Source: Thermoplasmata archaeon
Lineage (GTDB): Bacteria > Actinomycetota > Acidimicrobiia > Acidimicrobiales > Acidimicrobiaceae
Direction: 5' to 3'
Assembly: GCA_021836665.1 (NCBI GenBank)
Contig: JAKBHQ010000136.1
Location: 1 to 6,901 of the forward strand
Length of the DNA: 6,901 bases
Shown: piece after piece, positions 1 through 6,143 of the stretch
Layout of the letters: the number at the start of each line of letters is the position of its first letter
Numbering within the stretch: position 1 is the stretch's first letter
The notes under the pieces: generated by a model
Told to the model about the DNA's origin: nothing
The model's database searches: none
What the model saw: only the letters and a program-made list of their open reading frames with translations
Position numbers and translations under genes: made by a program

Positions 1-1471
1 TGTCCTCCACCCCGGCTGCGTCGAGCACGAGGGCTTTGCACTTTGGAGCGGTCTTGTTGATCTCTCCGAGGATATGCCGTTTGATGAACTGGATATTACC
101 GAACCACATCGGTCCTTCTACGAGGTAGGCGAGCAGAGAATCGACCCTCTCGGTTGGTTTGTCGGAAGGTTCCACCCAATGATCGGCCCCGATCTCGCGC
201 TCCAAGACCCTTAATCGTGGCCGCGCTGCGAGTCGGATCCTGTAGGCGAGCGAAACTAGGATTGCGACTATTACTCCCTCTTCAATTCCGAGAGCTGCGA
301 TTGCCAAGAATGCTACGGCAGCGAGGGCGAATTCCGCCTTGTTGTAGTTGATTACCGCCTTTAGCTCCTTGATCCTCACAAGCCTTGTCGCGACCACGAG
401 GAGAATCGCAGCGAGGGTGGCATTTGGAAGATCGGTAATTAGCGGGGTCGCCAAGAGGGCGATACCGAGCATAACCAGAGCGGCAAAGGCGCTTGTCAAT
501 TGGGACTTCCCGCCCGATTTAACCACTAGTGCCGTCCTTGGAGGACTCGAGTCCACGGCAAATCCGCCGGTGAGTCCGGCGATTAGGCTCCCAGCTCCCA
601 CTCCGACTAGATCGGCGTCGATGTTCGCCGAATCGCCAGTTTCCGTGGCGACGAGTCTGGCGGTGGCGGCAGTTTGGACCACGGTAACGTAAGCGACGGT
701 TAGGGCAGTTCCAAGCAACATCTTGAAATTGGAGAAGTTGATGCTCGGAAGTCCAATGGAGGGGAGGCCACCGCTCACCTTCCCGAGGATTGTGACCCCA
801 TGGTTCTGTAAGTGGAAAAGCGGTACACATGCGATGGTGGCCACTAGGGCGATGAAAGCGCCGGGAATCCTGCGATCTATCTTTTCGGATAGATAAACGA
901 TCAGAATGACCGAAATGGCGATCCCGAGACTCCAAAAGTTGACCGAAGCAAGATTGCTTATCAGGTGGTCTAATTTGGAGAGGACGGTCGCTCCACCCTT
1001 GGGGATACCCAAAGCATTCGGGAGCTGTCCGAGGATGATCTCCAAGGCGATCCCGGCCAATATTCCGTCGACCACAGGCGTGGACATCAAATCGGCTATC
1101 CAGCCAAGTTTCACTAGGCCGGCAATCACGACAAATCCCCCGGCCAAGAGGGCGATCATCGTGACGAGATGTTGGTAGTTGCTACTACCGGCGGTAGCGA
1201 CGAGTGCGACCGAAGTGGCGAAGATGGGAGCTATCGTCGAGTCTGCGCCCACGGACATTTGCCGAGTCGACCCAAAGATCAAAATAGCGACCGATCCAGC
1301 TATGAAGGCATACATTCCTAACAGCGCAGGCATGTTTGCGAGCCTCGCAGTGGCGATCTGCTCCGGTATTGCGATTGAGATGAGCGCTATAGCCGCTACG
1401 AGGTCGCGCGATAGCCACGAGGGTTGATACCCCTTCAGAGTCCCAAGTGGTTCTATTCCGGGAATCTTCAT
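1..1471 (-). CDS. SulP-family (SLC26-like) anion transporter with STAS domain, C-terminus cut by window edge
   Basis: Reading inward from ATG at 1471, the frame stays open for 490 codons to the left edge, so the stop lies outside the window. The N-terminus has the SulP hallmark: a short cytoplasmic lead (KIPGIEPL, then GYQPSW at about 14-19), a first membrane helix ending in IPEQIATARLAN (about 35-46), then GMYAF and the segment SVGADSTIAP (about 73-82), which matches the conserved substrate-site region of SulP proteins. Alternating hydrophobic helices continue to about residue 410. After a basic linker, the segment from about 447 (AYLVEGPMWFGN, then KALVLDAAGVED at the edge) is the start of a cytoplasmic STAS domain. 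The family exchanges or co-transports sulfate, bicarbonate or other anions across the inner membrane; the actual anion cannot be read from the sequence. There is no clear Shine-Dalgarno before the ATG. An in-frame TTG at 1549 could extend it by 26 residues, but family alignment favours the ATG. About 70-100 residues are probably missing. Confidence 0.9.
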   Translation of the reverse strand, partial: MKIPGIEPLGTLKGYQPSWLSRDLVAAIALISIAIPEQIATARLANMPALLGMYAFIAGSVAILIFGSTRQMSVGADSTIAPIFATSVALVATAGSSNYQHLVTMIALLAGGFVVIAGLVKLGWIADLMSTPVVDGILAGIALEIILGQLPNALGIPKGGATVLSKLDHLISNLASVNFWSLGIAISVILIVYLSEKIDRRIPGAFIALVATIACVPLFHLQNHGVTILGKVSGGLPSIGLPSINFSNFKMLLGTALTVAYVTVVQTAATARLVATETGDSANIDADLVGVGAGSLIAGLTGGFAVDSSPPRTALVVKSGGKSQLTSAFAALVMLGIALLATPLITDLPNATLAAILLVVATRLVRIKELKAVINYNKAEFALAAVAFLAIAALGIEEGVIVAILVSLAYRIRLAARPRLRVLEREIGADHWVEPSDKPTERVDSLLAYLVEGPMWFGNIQFIKRHILGEINKTAPKCKALVLDAAGVED

Positions 1472-1521
1472 TGCTTTGAGGCTAGCTAATTTACCGGGGC
1501 CCTGCTGGTCAAAGAGTGGTG

Positions 1522-1549
1522 ATAATGGTCGCTTTGAACCGATTCTCAA
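1522..1549 (-). promoter_or_regulatory. possible promoter for the SulP gene
   Basis: On the minus strand a TTGAGA -35-like hexamer (1549-1544, five of six bases to TTGACA) is followed after 16 bases by CATTAT (1527-1522, four of six to TATAAT). Transcription would begin near 1515, giving a leader of about 44 bases before the ATG at 1471. If real, SulP is transcribed at least partly apart from the upstream importer operon. A weak inverted repeat, GGTCAAAG at 1507-1514 against CTTTGAACC at 1532-1540 (one bulge), overlaps it. It has no U-tract, so I do not call it a terminator. Confidence 0.3.
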
Positions 1550-1604
1550 GGTGGAAGGGGCAGATTTGCGTCAGCGGGTGTCTTGGGCAAAGGTTGTGAG
1601 GTCT

Positions 1605-3398
1605 TTATTTGGCGGTCAAACCCTCTCCGACCTTTTGCCAACCCGATGGAGCTAGCAGTCGAAAGAGCCCGGCAGCAACGAGAAATACTCCCAATGCGAG
1701 GGCCAGCGAGATGACCGACATAGCGGTACCTCCACCAAAGTCGTAGCCCGCCGTGAGCTTGTTGATCGATACCGAGATCGGTGGGAAATTGGGGGCGTAT
1801 AGCAGTTGGGAAAGGGGTAGCTCGAGGAGGGTTTTGGCAAAGGTCAGCAACCAAGCCCATAACACGGGACGAGCGAGCAGGGGAAGCTGAGTCTTTAGCC
1901 AACTGACTCGCCCACTGGCGCCGTGCACCCTAGCTGCGTCTTTGAGGTTTGACTGGACTTGTGAGACCGGCCCGACTAGAAGTCTTGCCGTCGAGGGAAG
2001 GGCCCCCGCTAAGTAACCGAGTGCAAGTAACTTGGTCGTTCCGTAGATATTGATTCCAAATGAAGACATTGCTGGCAAGTTGTAGAAGAAGATGTATCCA
2101 GCAGCCAGCACAATTCCAGGAAGTGCAACGGATCCCAACATGATCAGGTCTATCAGCTTCGCTGCCGCCTTTGCCCGTGGGTTGGTCATCGCCCGCGCCA
2201 CTGCAATGCCGAGGGCCACGGTCAAGGTGGCGGTCAGAAAGGATAGCGCGGTGGAAAGTGATAGCGGAGCAAAGAGCTGTCGCGAGTGGAGCACGTCTCG
2301 GTAGTTAGCGAGGGTCAAGCTGTGAACGCTGAAGTTCGATCCAAAGTTGGAAAGCAACGAAGCACTAATTACCCCGATCGCCGGAACTCCAAGTGCAACA
2401 GTGAAGAACAACGCCAGGGATGCAACCGCTAATAGCTGTCCTCTATTCGAGAGGACGCTGAGCCTAGGGTTCCTCGTTCTGCCCGAAAGCACTTCGTAAC
2501 TTCGTCCCCTAAGTGCTTTTGACTGGACCAGAATCGGGATGCCCGCAGCCACCACCAGTATCCAGCCTATCGCCGCAGCCACTCCAAAATTTAACGGGAA
2601 GGAATCGATCGCATTAAAGAGCGAGTATGTGGCCACCGGGAAGTTAGCCTGGGCTGCCAAGGTAGATGCGACACCAAAATCGCTCATGGACTCTGCGAAG
2701 ACAATTGCAAGTGCCGACATGATCGCTGGCGCAATTATCGGCAGGACTGCCCTCAGGGTTGCTAGTGCCCCGCTTCCGTGCACCCGTGCAGCATCTTCAA
2801 ATTCGGAGCCGAGCCCGAGTAACCCTGAACTGATGGCCAGGTAGGCAAATGGCGTACCGGCGGTGCTCAGCACGACGATGACCCCTACAGGACCGAAGAA
2901 GACGTGATAGAAGGATGAAGTATTTATGCCGATGTTATAGAGGACCCCGTGTGGTTCAAATAGTCGCTGCCAGCCTTCGGTTATTAGGTAAGTGGGCACG
3001 AGGAGGAGGACCCAGGTCATCATCGACCACCATTTTTTGGCGATCACATTTGTCCTCTTGGTTAATAATGCGAGGAAGATGCCGCAAGCGGCGGCGAGAA
3101 GTGCGGAGAATATCGAGACGATCAACGAATCGAGCACACCGCGAAGGGTAGTTCCCGTCAGGGCGTGCTTGAAGGATGCTAAACCGGTTAGTCCCTTTGG
3201 GGTCCCGAAAAGTCCCGGTATGATCGCCTGTCCCAAGAAGGCAAGTACCGGTATTACCAGTAAAAGACTCATGATAAACCAGAGGAGCATCGAAGGGACC
3301 TTGGGTGTCCAGGATCCCAAGACATCAGAGAGTACTCTCCGATGCCTTGGGATCGATGTAGACGCCCTTTGATTTTCGACGAGGGCGGTCGGTGTCAT
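1605..3398 (-). CDS. fused two-domain ABC importer permease, ferric-iron (FbpB/AfuB) type
   Basis: This 597-residue inner-membrane protein would form the translocation channel of an ABC importer. It contains two binding-protein-dependent permease domains in one chain, about twelve membrane helices in all. The first domain spans roughly residues 38-291 and the second roughly 321-583. Each has an EAA loop, the site that docks the ATPase: EDAARVHGSG from 201 ending in LP at 219-220, and KDAARVHGAS from 486 ending in LP at 505-506. The near identity of the two loops (DAARVHG in both) fits an internal duplication, which is the normal architecture of FbpB/AfuB permeases and of some related thiamine and phosphonate importers. 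The ATG at 3398 lies 4 bases after the stop of the binding-protein gene, with a weak GGA seven bases upstream, so the two are almost certainly co-transcribed and translationally linked. Neither neighbour is the expected ATPase. Substrate is unproven. Confidence 0.9.
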   Translation of the reverse strand: MTPTALVENQRASTSIPRHRRVLSDVLGSWTPKVPSMLLWFIMSLLLVIPVLAFLGQAIIPGLFGTPKGLTGLASFKHALTGTTLRGVLDSLIVSIFSALLAAACGIFLALLTKRTNVIAKKWWSMMTWVLLLVPTYLITEGWQRLFEPHGVLYNIGINTSSFYHVFFGPVGVIVVLSTAGTPFAYLAISSGLLGLGSEFEDAARVHGSGALATLRAVLPIIAPAIMSALAIVFAESMSDFGVASTLAAQANFPVATYSLFNAIDSFPLNFGVAAAIGWILVVAAGIPILVQSKALRGRSYEVLSGRTRNPRLSVLSNRGQLLAVASLALFFTVALGVPAIGVISASLLSNFGSNFSVHSLTLANYRDVLHSRQLFAPLSLSTALSFLTATLTVALGIAVARAMTNPRAKAAAKLIDLIMLGSVALPGIVLAAGYIFFYNLPAMSSFGINIYGTTKLLALGYLAGALPSTARLLVGPVSQVQSNLKDAARVHGASGRVSWLKTQLPLLARPVLWAWLLTFAKTLLELPLSQLLYAPNFPPISVSINKLTAGYDFGGGTAMSVISLALALGVFLVAAGLFRLLAPSGWQKVGEGLTAK

Positions 3399-3402
3399 CT
3401 AG

Positions 3403-4518
3403 CTATCCAACGATATTGTTGGTGAACCAGGTATTTATGGTTCCTTCCTGTGGCCCCCACTTGTATGGGTTGACGACCTGAGTCTTTATCGAAGAGATGG
3501 ATGGAACTGCGGGGAGTGGATTTATTCCACTGAGGACGGGCCAATATAGCGAATCTCCGGTTGGATCCCCAGATTGCATCGCTTTCTGGCCAGCTGGCGA
3601 CAGTACGAACTGGACGAATTTCTTGGCTTCGGCTATCACCGCCGTTGGCATCTTGTTGTCAATTCCTATTACACCTGGTATCGGGGTGGAAGGTGCGAGG
3701 AAGACCGTCTTTATGCCTGACACCTTGATGCCGGCTCCGATACCCGCCGAACTCTGGATGAGCGCAAGTTTGATCTGGCCCGTTTCAAGTGCGTGAAGGG
3801 TGTCTCCGTTGGTCTGGAAGACTTGAAGGCCGTTGGCCTTGAGTTCCTGATAGTAGGCCTCTCCCTGGGTGATCCCTCCCAGATAGTTCATCATTCCCGC
3901 CACGAACGGGAAGGTGGGACCCGACACGGCGGGGTCATTCATGCCGATCTGACCTTTCCAGTTTGAGGAGAGGAGGTCGGACCAAGTCTTCGGAGGATTT
4001 TGGACTACTGACGAGTTGTAGACAAGGGTCCCCGCCATGGTGAGGCCGGTGGGGATGTAGCTTTTGTCGGCAGGTATGAGCGCCTTGCCTAGCGAGTTGA
4101 AGTTGACATTAGGTTCCCAGCCCTTCAGCAGCATTCCTTGTCTGTCCATGGACGCAAAAGCCTCGTCGCCGTCTACCCAAAGTAGGCCCCACTTTGGATT
4201 CGAGGCCTCGGCCTGTATCTTTGTAAGTAGTGGGCCCGTCGAATCATCGTCGAGCGACACTGGAATTCCCGTCGCCTTATGGAATGCGGTGACGGTTGCT
4301 GAATCATATCCTTGGGCCGAATAGACCACTAATGTCGGCAGTGGGGCAGAAGCTGACGCTGGAGAACTCGATGTGGTACTAGATCCACAAGCCGCTAACA
4401 TCCCGCCCGCTGCCAGCAAGGTAGCACCAACAAAGAGGGATTTGGAGCGAGTTGTGATCGGGCCGCCGGGCTTTACTCGACGAGATCCGATTATTTCAGT
4501 TTGGTTATTTTCAGTCAC
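3403..4518 (-). CDS. lipoprotein extracellular solute-binding protein, FbpA/AfuA-like family
   Basis: This 371-residue protein should capture substrate outside the membrane and deliver it to the fused permease encoded 4 bases downstream. A basic N-region (R13, R14, K16, R24, K26) leads to a hydrophobic segment (about 28-41) and the lipobox L41-A-A-C44, predicting a lipid-anchored mature protein, followed by a Ser/Ala/Pro linker. The mature domain starts TLVVYSAQGYDSATVTAF (62-79), as in ferric-iron binding proteins, and continues with GTLVYNSS (163-170), PKTWSDLL (176-183), WKGQIGMNDP (187-196) and GDTLHALETGQ (238-248). Iron-binding members usually carry two adjacent tyrosines shortly after the last of these; here that region reads IQSSAGIGAG (254-263), with none. 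The ligand may therefore not be ferric iron. The start is GTG at 4518. I see no Shine-Dalgarno before it, and no alternative start codon in frame is better. Confidence 0.88.
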   Translation of the reverse strand: MTENNQTEIIGSRRVKPGGPITTRSKSLFVGATLLAAGGMLAACGSSTTSSSPASASAPLPTLVVYSAQGYDSATVTAFHKATGIPVSLDDDSTGPLLTKIQAEASNPKWGLLWVDGDEAFASMDRQGMLLKGWEPNVNFNSLGKALIPADKSYIPTGLTMAGTLVYNSSVVQNPPKTWSDLLSSNWKGQIGMNDPAVSGPTFPFVAGMMNYLGGITQGEAYYQELKANGLQVFQTNGDTLHALETGQIKLALIQSSAGIGAGIKVSGIKTVFLAPSTPIPGVIGIDNKMPTAVIAEAKKFVQFVLSPAGQKAMQSGDPTGDSLYWPVLSGINPLPAVPSISSIKTQVVNPYKWGPQEGTINTWFTNNIVG

Positions 4519-4773
4519 GGCACAATACTTGTCGTGCGAATGAAACGCCAGGTGCCCAATCGGTGAATTTAGAGTTGACTCATTGCAAATTGTTAGATAG
4601 CTCTGAGGAGGCCCTCGTAAGGCTATGAGAAATATTTTGTAACTCTGTCTATGGTCTGTCTGTGGTCTTAGGTCTGTCTTCCTGTATCAAGGGCTTCGCT
4701 AGTAGTGGGACTTTGGCTGGCCAGCCATTCAGGAACTTGACGACTAGGAACTTGACGACTAGGAACTTGACGA
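4519..4773. other. spacer between fur and the importer operon
   Basis: This 255-base non-coding stretch lies downstream of fur and upstream of the binding-protein gene, both on the minus strand. It must contain the operon promoter unless fur transcription reads through, but I found no convincing -35/-10 pair. It holds three TCTGTCT words (4644-4650, 4655-4661, 4673-4679), a perfect 14-base palindrome (4714-4727), a 15-bp tandem repeat at the fur end, and the word AATTTAGAGT (4566-4575), also found upstream of dps. A possible 63-codon plus-strand frame across the repeat (from 4662) has no Shine-Dalgarno and resembles nothing I know. Confidence 0.6.
4714..4727. repeat. 14-bp perfect palindrome
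   Basis: TGGCTGGCCAGCCA is fully self-complementary and could fold as a 5-bp stem with a GGCC loop in either transcript. It lies about 47 bases past the fur stop codon. Neither strand has a U-tract after it (the minus strand continues AAAG), so it is not a standard intrinsic terminator. It might still be an RNA 3' end or a protein site. Confidence 0.4.
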
Positions 4774-4780
4774 CTAGGAA
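4731..4780. repeat. 15-bp tandem direct repeat abutting the fur stop codon
   Basis: Three perfect head-to-tail copies of AGGAACTTGACGACT (4731-4745, 4746-4760, 4761-4775) are followed by a partial fourth (AGGAA, 4776-4780; the next base differs). The array overlaps the fur stop. Since the unit is a multiple of three, the stop recurs in frame at 4759-4761 and 4744-4746, with a TGA at 4729-4731. Such arrays arise by replication slippage and vary between strains. There are no spacers, so it is not a CRISPR. Confidence 0.95.
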
Positions 4781-5238
4781 TTTGCTGCAGAAAAGTCATC
4801 GACAGAATTCTTGGCTTTGTCCGCACAGTCCTGACACGTCCCCCAAAAAGTGATCTCGGCCTCGTCGAGGATATATCCGGCAGTTTCACTGGGGCTTAGA
4901 CACGGGGCCCTCCCGACGATGCATGGGATGTCCCTCACCAGGCCACAGCTACGACATACGATGTGGTGATGGTTGTCGCCGACTCGAAGCTCATAGAGGG
5001 CGTTCTTCCCGGCTGGTTCGATCCTACGTATAAGTCCTTTCGACGCCAGCGAAGCGAGCGCATTGTAAATGGCTTGAGGGGAAGCGGAACCGAGGTGTTC
5101 CCTGACACCCTGCATTACCGTCTCGGTATCCGAATGGGGGTGGTCCTCCAAGGCGGCCATCACCGCAGTGCGGATAATCGTCGATCGGATTCCGGCCGAT
5201 TTGATCTGGGATGCATATTGCGGCTTGGACTTTTCCAA
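4774..5238 (-). CDS. furA: FurA-like Fur-family metal-dependent repressor
   Basis: This 154-residue cytoplasmic regulator has the Fur two-domain plan. A winged helix-turn-helix covers about residues 10-75, with the recognition helix near 53-67 (SPQAIYNALASLASKG) and RRIEPAG in the wing. The dimerisation and metal domain follows, with YELRVGDNHHHIVCRSCG (82-99). Structural zinc would be held by C95-R-S-C98 and C135-Q-D-C138. H90, H92 and D103 match the regulatory metal ligands of Fur/PerR proteins, and C106 and C113 are extra cysteines typical of actinobacterial FurA. FurA proteins usually sit beside katG and respond to peroxide or iron; here the divergent neighbour is dps, a known target of PerR-type regulators. 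The start is TTG at 5238, chosen because AAGGAG lies exactly five bases upstream. The upstream dyad over its -10 suggests autoregulation. Whether it senses iron or peroxide cannot be decided from sequence. Confidence 0.92.
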   Translation of the reverse strand: MEKSKPQYASQIKSAGIRSTIIRTAVMAALEDHPHSDTETVMQGVREHLGSASPQAIYNALASLASKGLIRRIEPAGKNALYELRVGDNHHHIVCRSCGLVRDIPCIVGRAPCLSPSETAGYILDEAEITFWGTCQDCADKAKNSVDDFSAANS

Positions 5239-5243
5239 TTTTT

Positions 5244-5249
5244 CTCCTT
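5244..5249 (-). promoter_or_regulatory. ribosome binding site fixing the TTG start of fur
   Basis: On the minus strand AAGGAG is followed by five A residues and then TTG at 5238. This near-ideal Shine-Dalgarno spacing supports TTG as the real start although it is a rare initiation codon. Confidence 0.8.
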
Positions 5250-5253
5250 GTTG

Positions 5254-5277
5254 CTACCCAGTATACCAGATGGGTAG
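5254..5277. promoter_or_regulatory. 24-bp dyad operator candidate over the fur promoter
   Basis: CTACCCA (5254-5260) and TGGGTAG (5271-5277) are perfect inverted 7-bp arms around a 10-base centre. The dyad begins 16 bases upstream of the fur start codon and encloses the minus-strand extended -10 of fur. A dimeric repressor bound here would block fur transcription, and FurA itself is the obvious candidate. The arms do not match a Fur, PerR or IdeR consensus that I can recall, so the bound protein is inferred. Confidence 0.6.
5260..5268 (-). promoter_or_regulatory. extended -10 element of the fur promoter
   Basis: The minus strand reads TGGTATACT, an extended -10 (TG, one base, then TATACT at 5265-5260, five of six to TATAAT). 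The start point would be near 5253, leaving a short leader that contains the AAGGAG site. The -35 position 17 bases upstream (TTAGAT) is poor, as is common with extended -10 promoters. Confidence 0.55.
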
Positions 5278-5279
5278 AG

Positions 5280-5324
5280 TAGATCTAAAAATAGATGTAT
5301 ACTAAATTTAGAGTAATTCTAGAA
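5280..5324. repeat. cluster of short AT-rich palindromes upstream of dps
   Basis: Four dyads lie within 45 bases: TAGATCTA (5280-5287), ATCTA-aaaa-TAGAT (5283-5296), CTAAATTTAG (5302-5311) and TTCTAGAA (5317-5324). They cover the predicted dps promoter and early leader, the place where a repressor of the Fur/PerR kind would be expected. AT-rich sequence produces small palindromes by chance, so individual sites are uncertain. Confidence 0.5.
5298..5303 (+). promoter_or_regulatory. -10 element of the dps promoter
   Basis: TATACT matches five of six bases of TATAAT and repeats the hexamer used by the divergent fur promoter. Transcription would start near 5310, giving a leader of about 33 bases with the AAAGGAG site. 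The -35 position (TAGAGT at 5275-5280) is weak, which suits an activated or derepressed promoter. Confidence 0.5.
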
Positions 5325-5330
5325 AACGAT

Positions 5331-5337
5331 AAAGGAG
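5331..5337 (+). promoter_or_regulatory. ribosome binding site fixing the GTG start of dps
   Basis: AAAGGAG lies five bases before GTG at 5343. The earlier in-frame ATG at 5295 has no such site and falls inside the promoter, so this element decides the start. Confidence 0.8.
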
Positions 5338-5342
5338 TCCAG

Positions 5343-5813
5343 GTGGCATATATCGAGATCGGTATTGATGAGAAGGATAGGAAAAGCATCTCAGAGGAGC
5401 TTTCAAAGGTGTTAGCTGATAGCTACACCCTCTACCTCAAGACACATAACTATCACTGGAATGTCGTCGGACCGATGTTTTCCACCTTGCATTTGATGTT
5501 CGAAACGCAGTACAACGAACTTGCGCTGGCGGTCGACGAGATCGCCGAGCGGATTAGGTCCCTGGGCCATAGGGCCCCAGCCTCCTATTCGGAATTTGCG
5601 AAGCTTTCCTCGATCAAGGAGGACGGGGAGTACCCCGACGCGACCACGATGATTCACAATTTGGTCAGCGGACACGAAGCGGTGGCAAGGACGGCGAGGG
5701 CTGCGATGGGAATCGTTGAGGCGGCCGGGGATGCTCCGAGTGCTGATCTATTGACTACCCGTATGCGAACTCACGAGAAGACAGCCTGGATGCTTAGGAG
5801 TCTCTTGGCCTAG
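5343..5813 (+). CDS. dps: Dps-family DNA-protecting ferritin-like protein
   Basis: This 156-residue protein should assemble into a hollow dodecamer that oxidises Fe(II) with hydrogen peroxide and stores the iron, protecting DNA from Fenton chemistry. All five ferroxidase positions of the Dps family are present with the right spacing: H38 (in YHWNVVGP), H50 (in TLHLMFE), E54, D65 and E69 (in VDEIAER). The shared helix sequence [16 protein letters not shown] is typical. The frame could begin at ATG 5295 (172 residues), but that ATG overlaps the TATACT -10 and lacks a Shine-Dalgarno. GTG 5343 has AAAGGAG five bases upstream, and its product starts [12 protein letters not shown], like the usual Dps N-terminus (IDIGISEEDR). 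There is no long lysine-rich tail, so direct DNA binding by such a tail is not indicated. It is divergent from furA, which probably represses it, and ends before a strong terminator. Confidence 0.94.
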   Translation: MAYIEIGIDEKDRKSISEELSKVLADSYTLYLKTHNYHWNVVGPMFSTLHLMFETQYNELALAVDEIAERIRSLGHRAPASYSEFAKLSSIKEDGEYPDATTMIHNLVSGHEAVARTARAAMGIVEAAGDAPSADLLTTRMRTHEKTAWMLRSLLA

Positions 5814-5847
5814 TCGGCGCGGTGTTTAGCTTCTTAAAGGTGCGAAC

Positions 5848-5896
5848 AAAAACAGCTCGAGGTTGGCCTTGCTAGGGTCAACTTTGAGCTGTTTTT
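5848..5896 (+). terminator. strong intrinsic terminator after dps
   Basis: Bases 5848-5865 pair with 5879-5896 over 18 consecutive positions (16 Watson-Crick, two G-U) around a 13-base loop. The core arms CAGCTC and GAGCTG are flanked by AAAAA and TTTTT, so the plus-strand RNA ends in U5 and the minus-strand RNA does as well. It begins 34 bases after the dps stop codon and insulates dps from the ABC gene. Confidence 0.9.
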
Positions 5897-6143
5897 CGTT
5901 GGCCACTAGCCAGAATGCTCATGAATTGTTGGACCTCTCGGCACGCAAAGCTCAATTTGAGTCTCCGCTAGAAGTGGTTCCAGCCGATATTTTCCAGGAG
6001 ATATAGCCGTAGGTACTCTGGGCGGTCGTGGGGCGAAAAGAAGGTGTGTCAACCAGTAGATCTGTGCAGTTAATACTTTTGGATGACGAGTTGACCACTT
6101 CTAGCGGACAAGTGCCAGAAGCGATTCGTCATAGTTTGGGTCC
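5897..6143. other. non-coding spacer between dps and the ABC transporter gene
   Basis: From the dps stop to the ABC start is 330 bases without a supported gene; beyond the terminator the only structure I see is a widely spaced inverted repeat. A TAATAC word (6071-6076) could be a -10 for the ABC gene, but I find no matching -35. A GTG-started 66-codon plus-strand frame at 6028-6228 overlaps the ABC gene out of frame and resembles nothing I know. Confidence 0.5.
5964..6108. repeat. 15-bp perfect inverted repeat with 115-base interior
   Basis: TCCGCTAGAAGTGGT (5964-5978) is exactly complementary in reverse to ACCACTTCTAGCGGA (6094-6108). The whole unit is 145 bases, has no coding capacity that I recognise, and lies wholly in the spacer. 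This is the form of a small non-autonomous element, but no target-site duplication is visible at its edges. Two regulator half-sites or a long RNA stem are alternatives. Confidence 0.8.

Noticed and set aside
519..935. Long frames in other phases across the SulP gene, including 348-692 and 906-1178 on the plus strand
   Set aside because: The SulP frame runs unbroken through the region with clear family motifs; these are shadows of its codon pattern.
1507..1540. Inverted repeat after the permease as an intrinsic terminator
   Set aside because: The stem has a bulge, a 17-base loop and no U-tract, and it overlaps a plausible SulP promoter.
4666..4682. TTAGG word as an IdeR/DtxR iron box
   Set aside because: Only the left half resembles the box. 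There is no symmetrical second half.
4731..4780. Direct repeats as a CRISPR array
   Set aside because: Units are 15 bases, contiguous and without spacers, and no cas genes are nearby.
4662..4853. 63-codon plus-strand reading frame with RNLTT repeats
   Set aside because: It is created by the tandem repeat and runs antisense into fur. It has no Shine-Dalgarno and no resemblance to known proteins.
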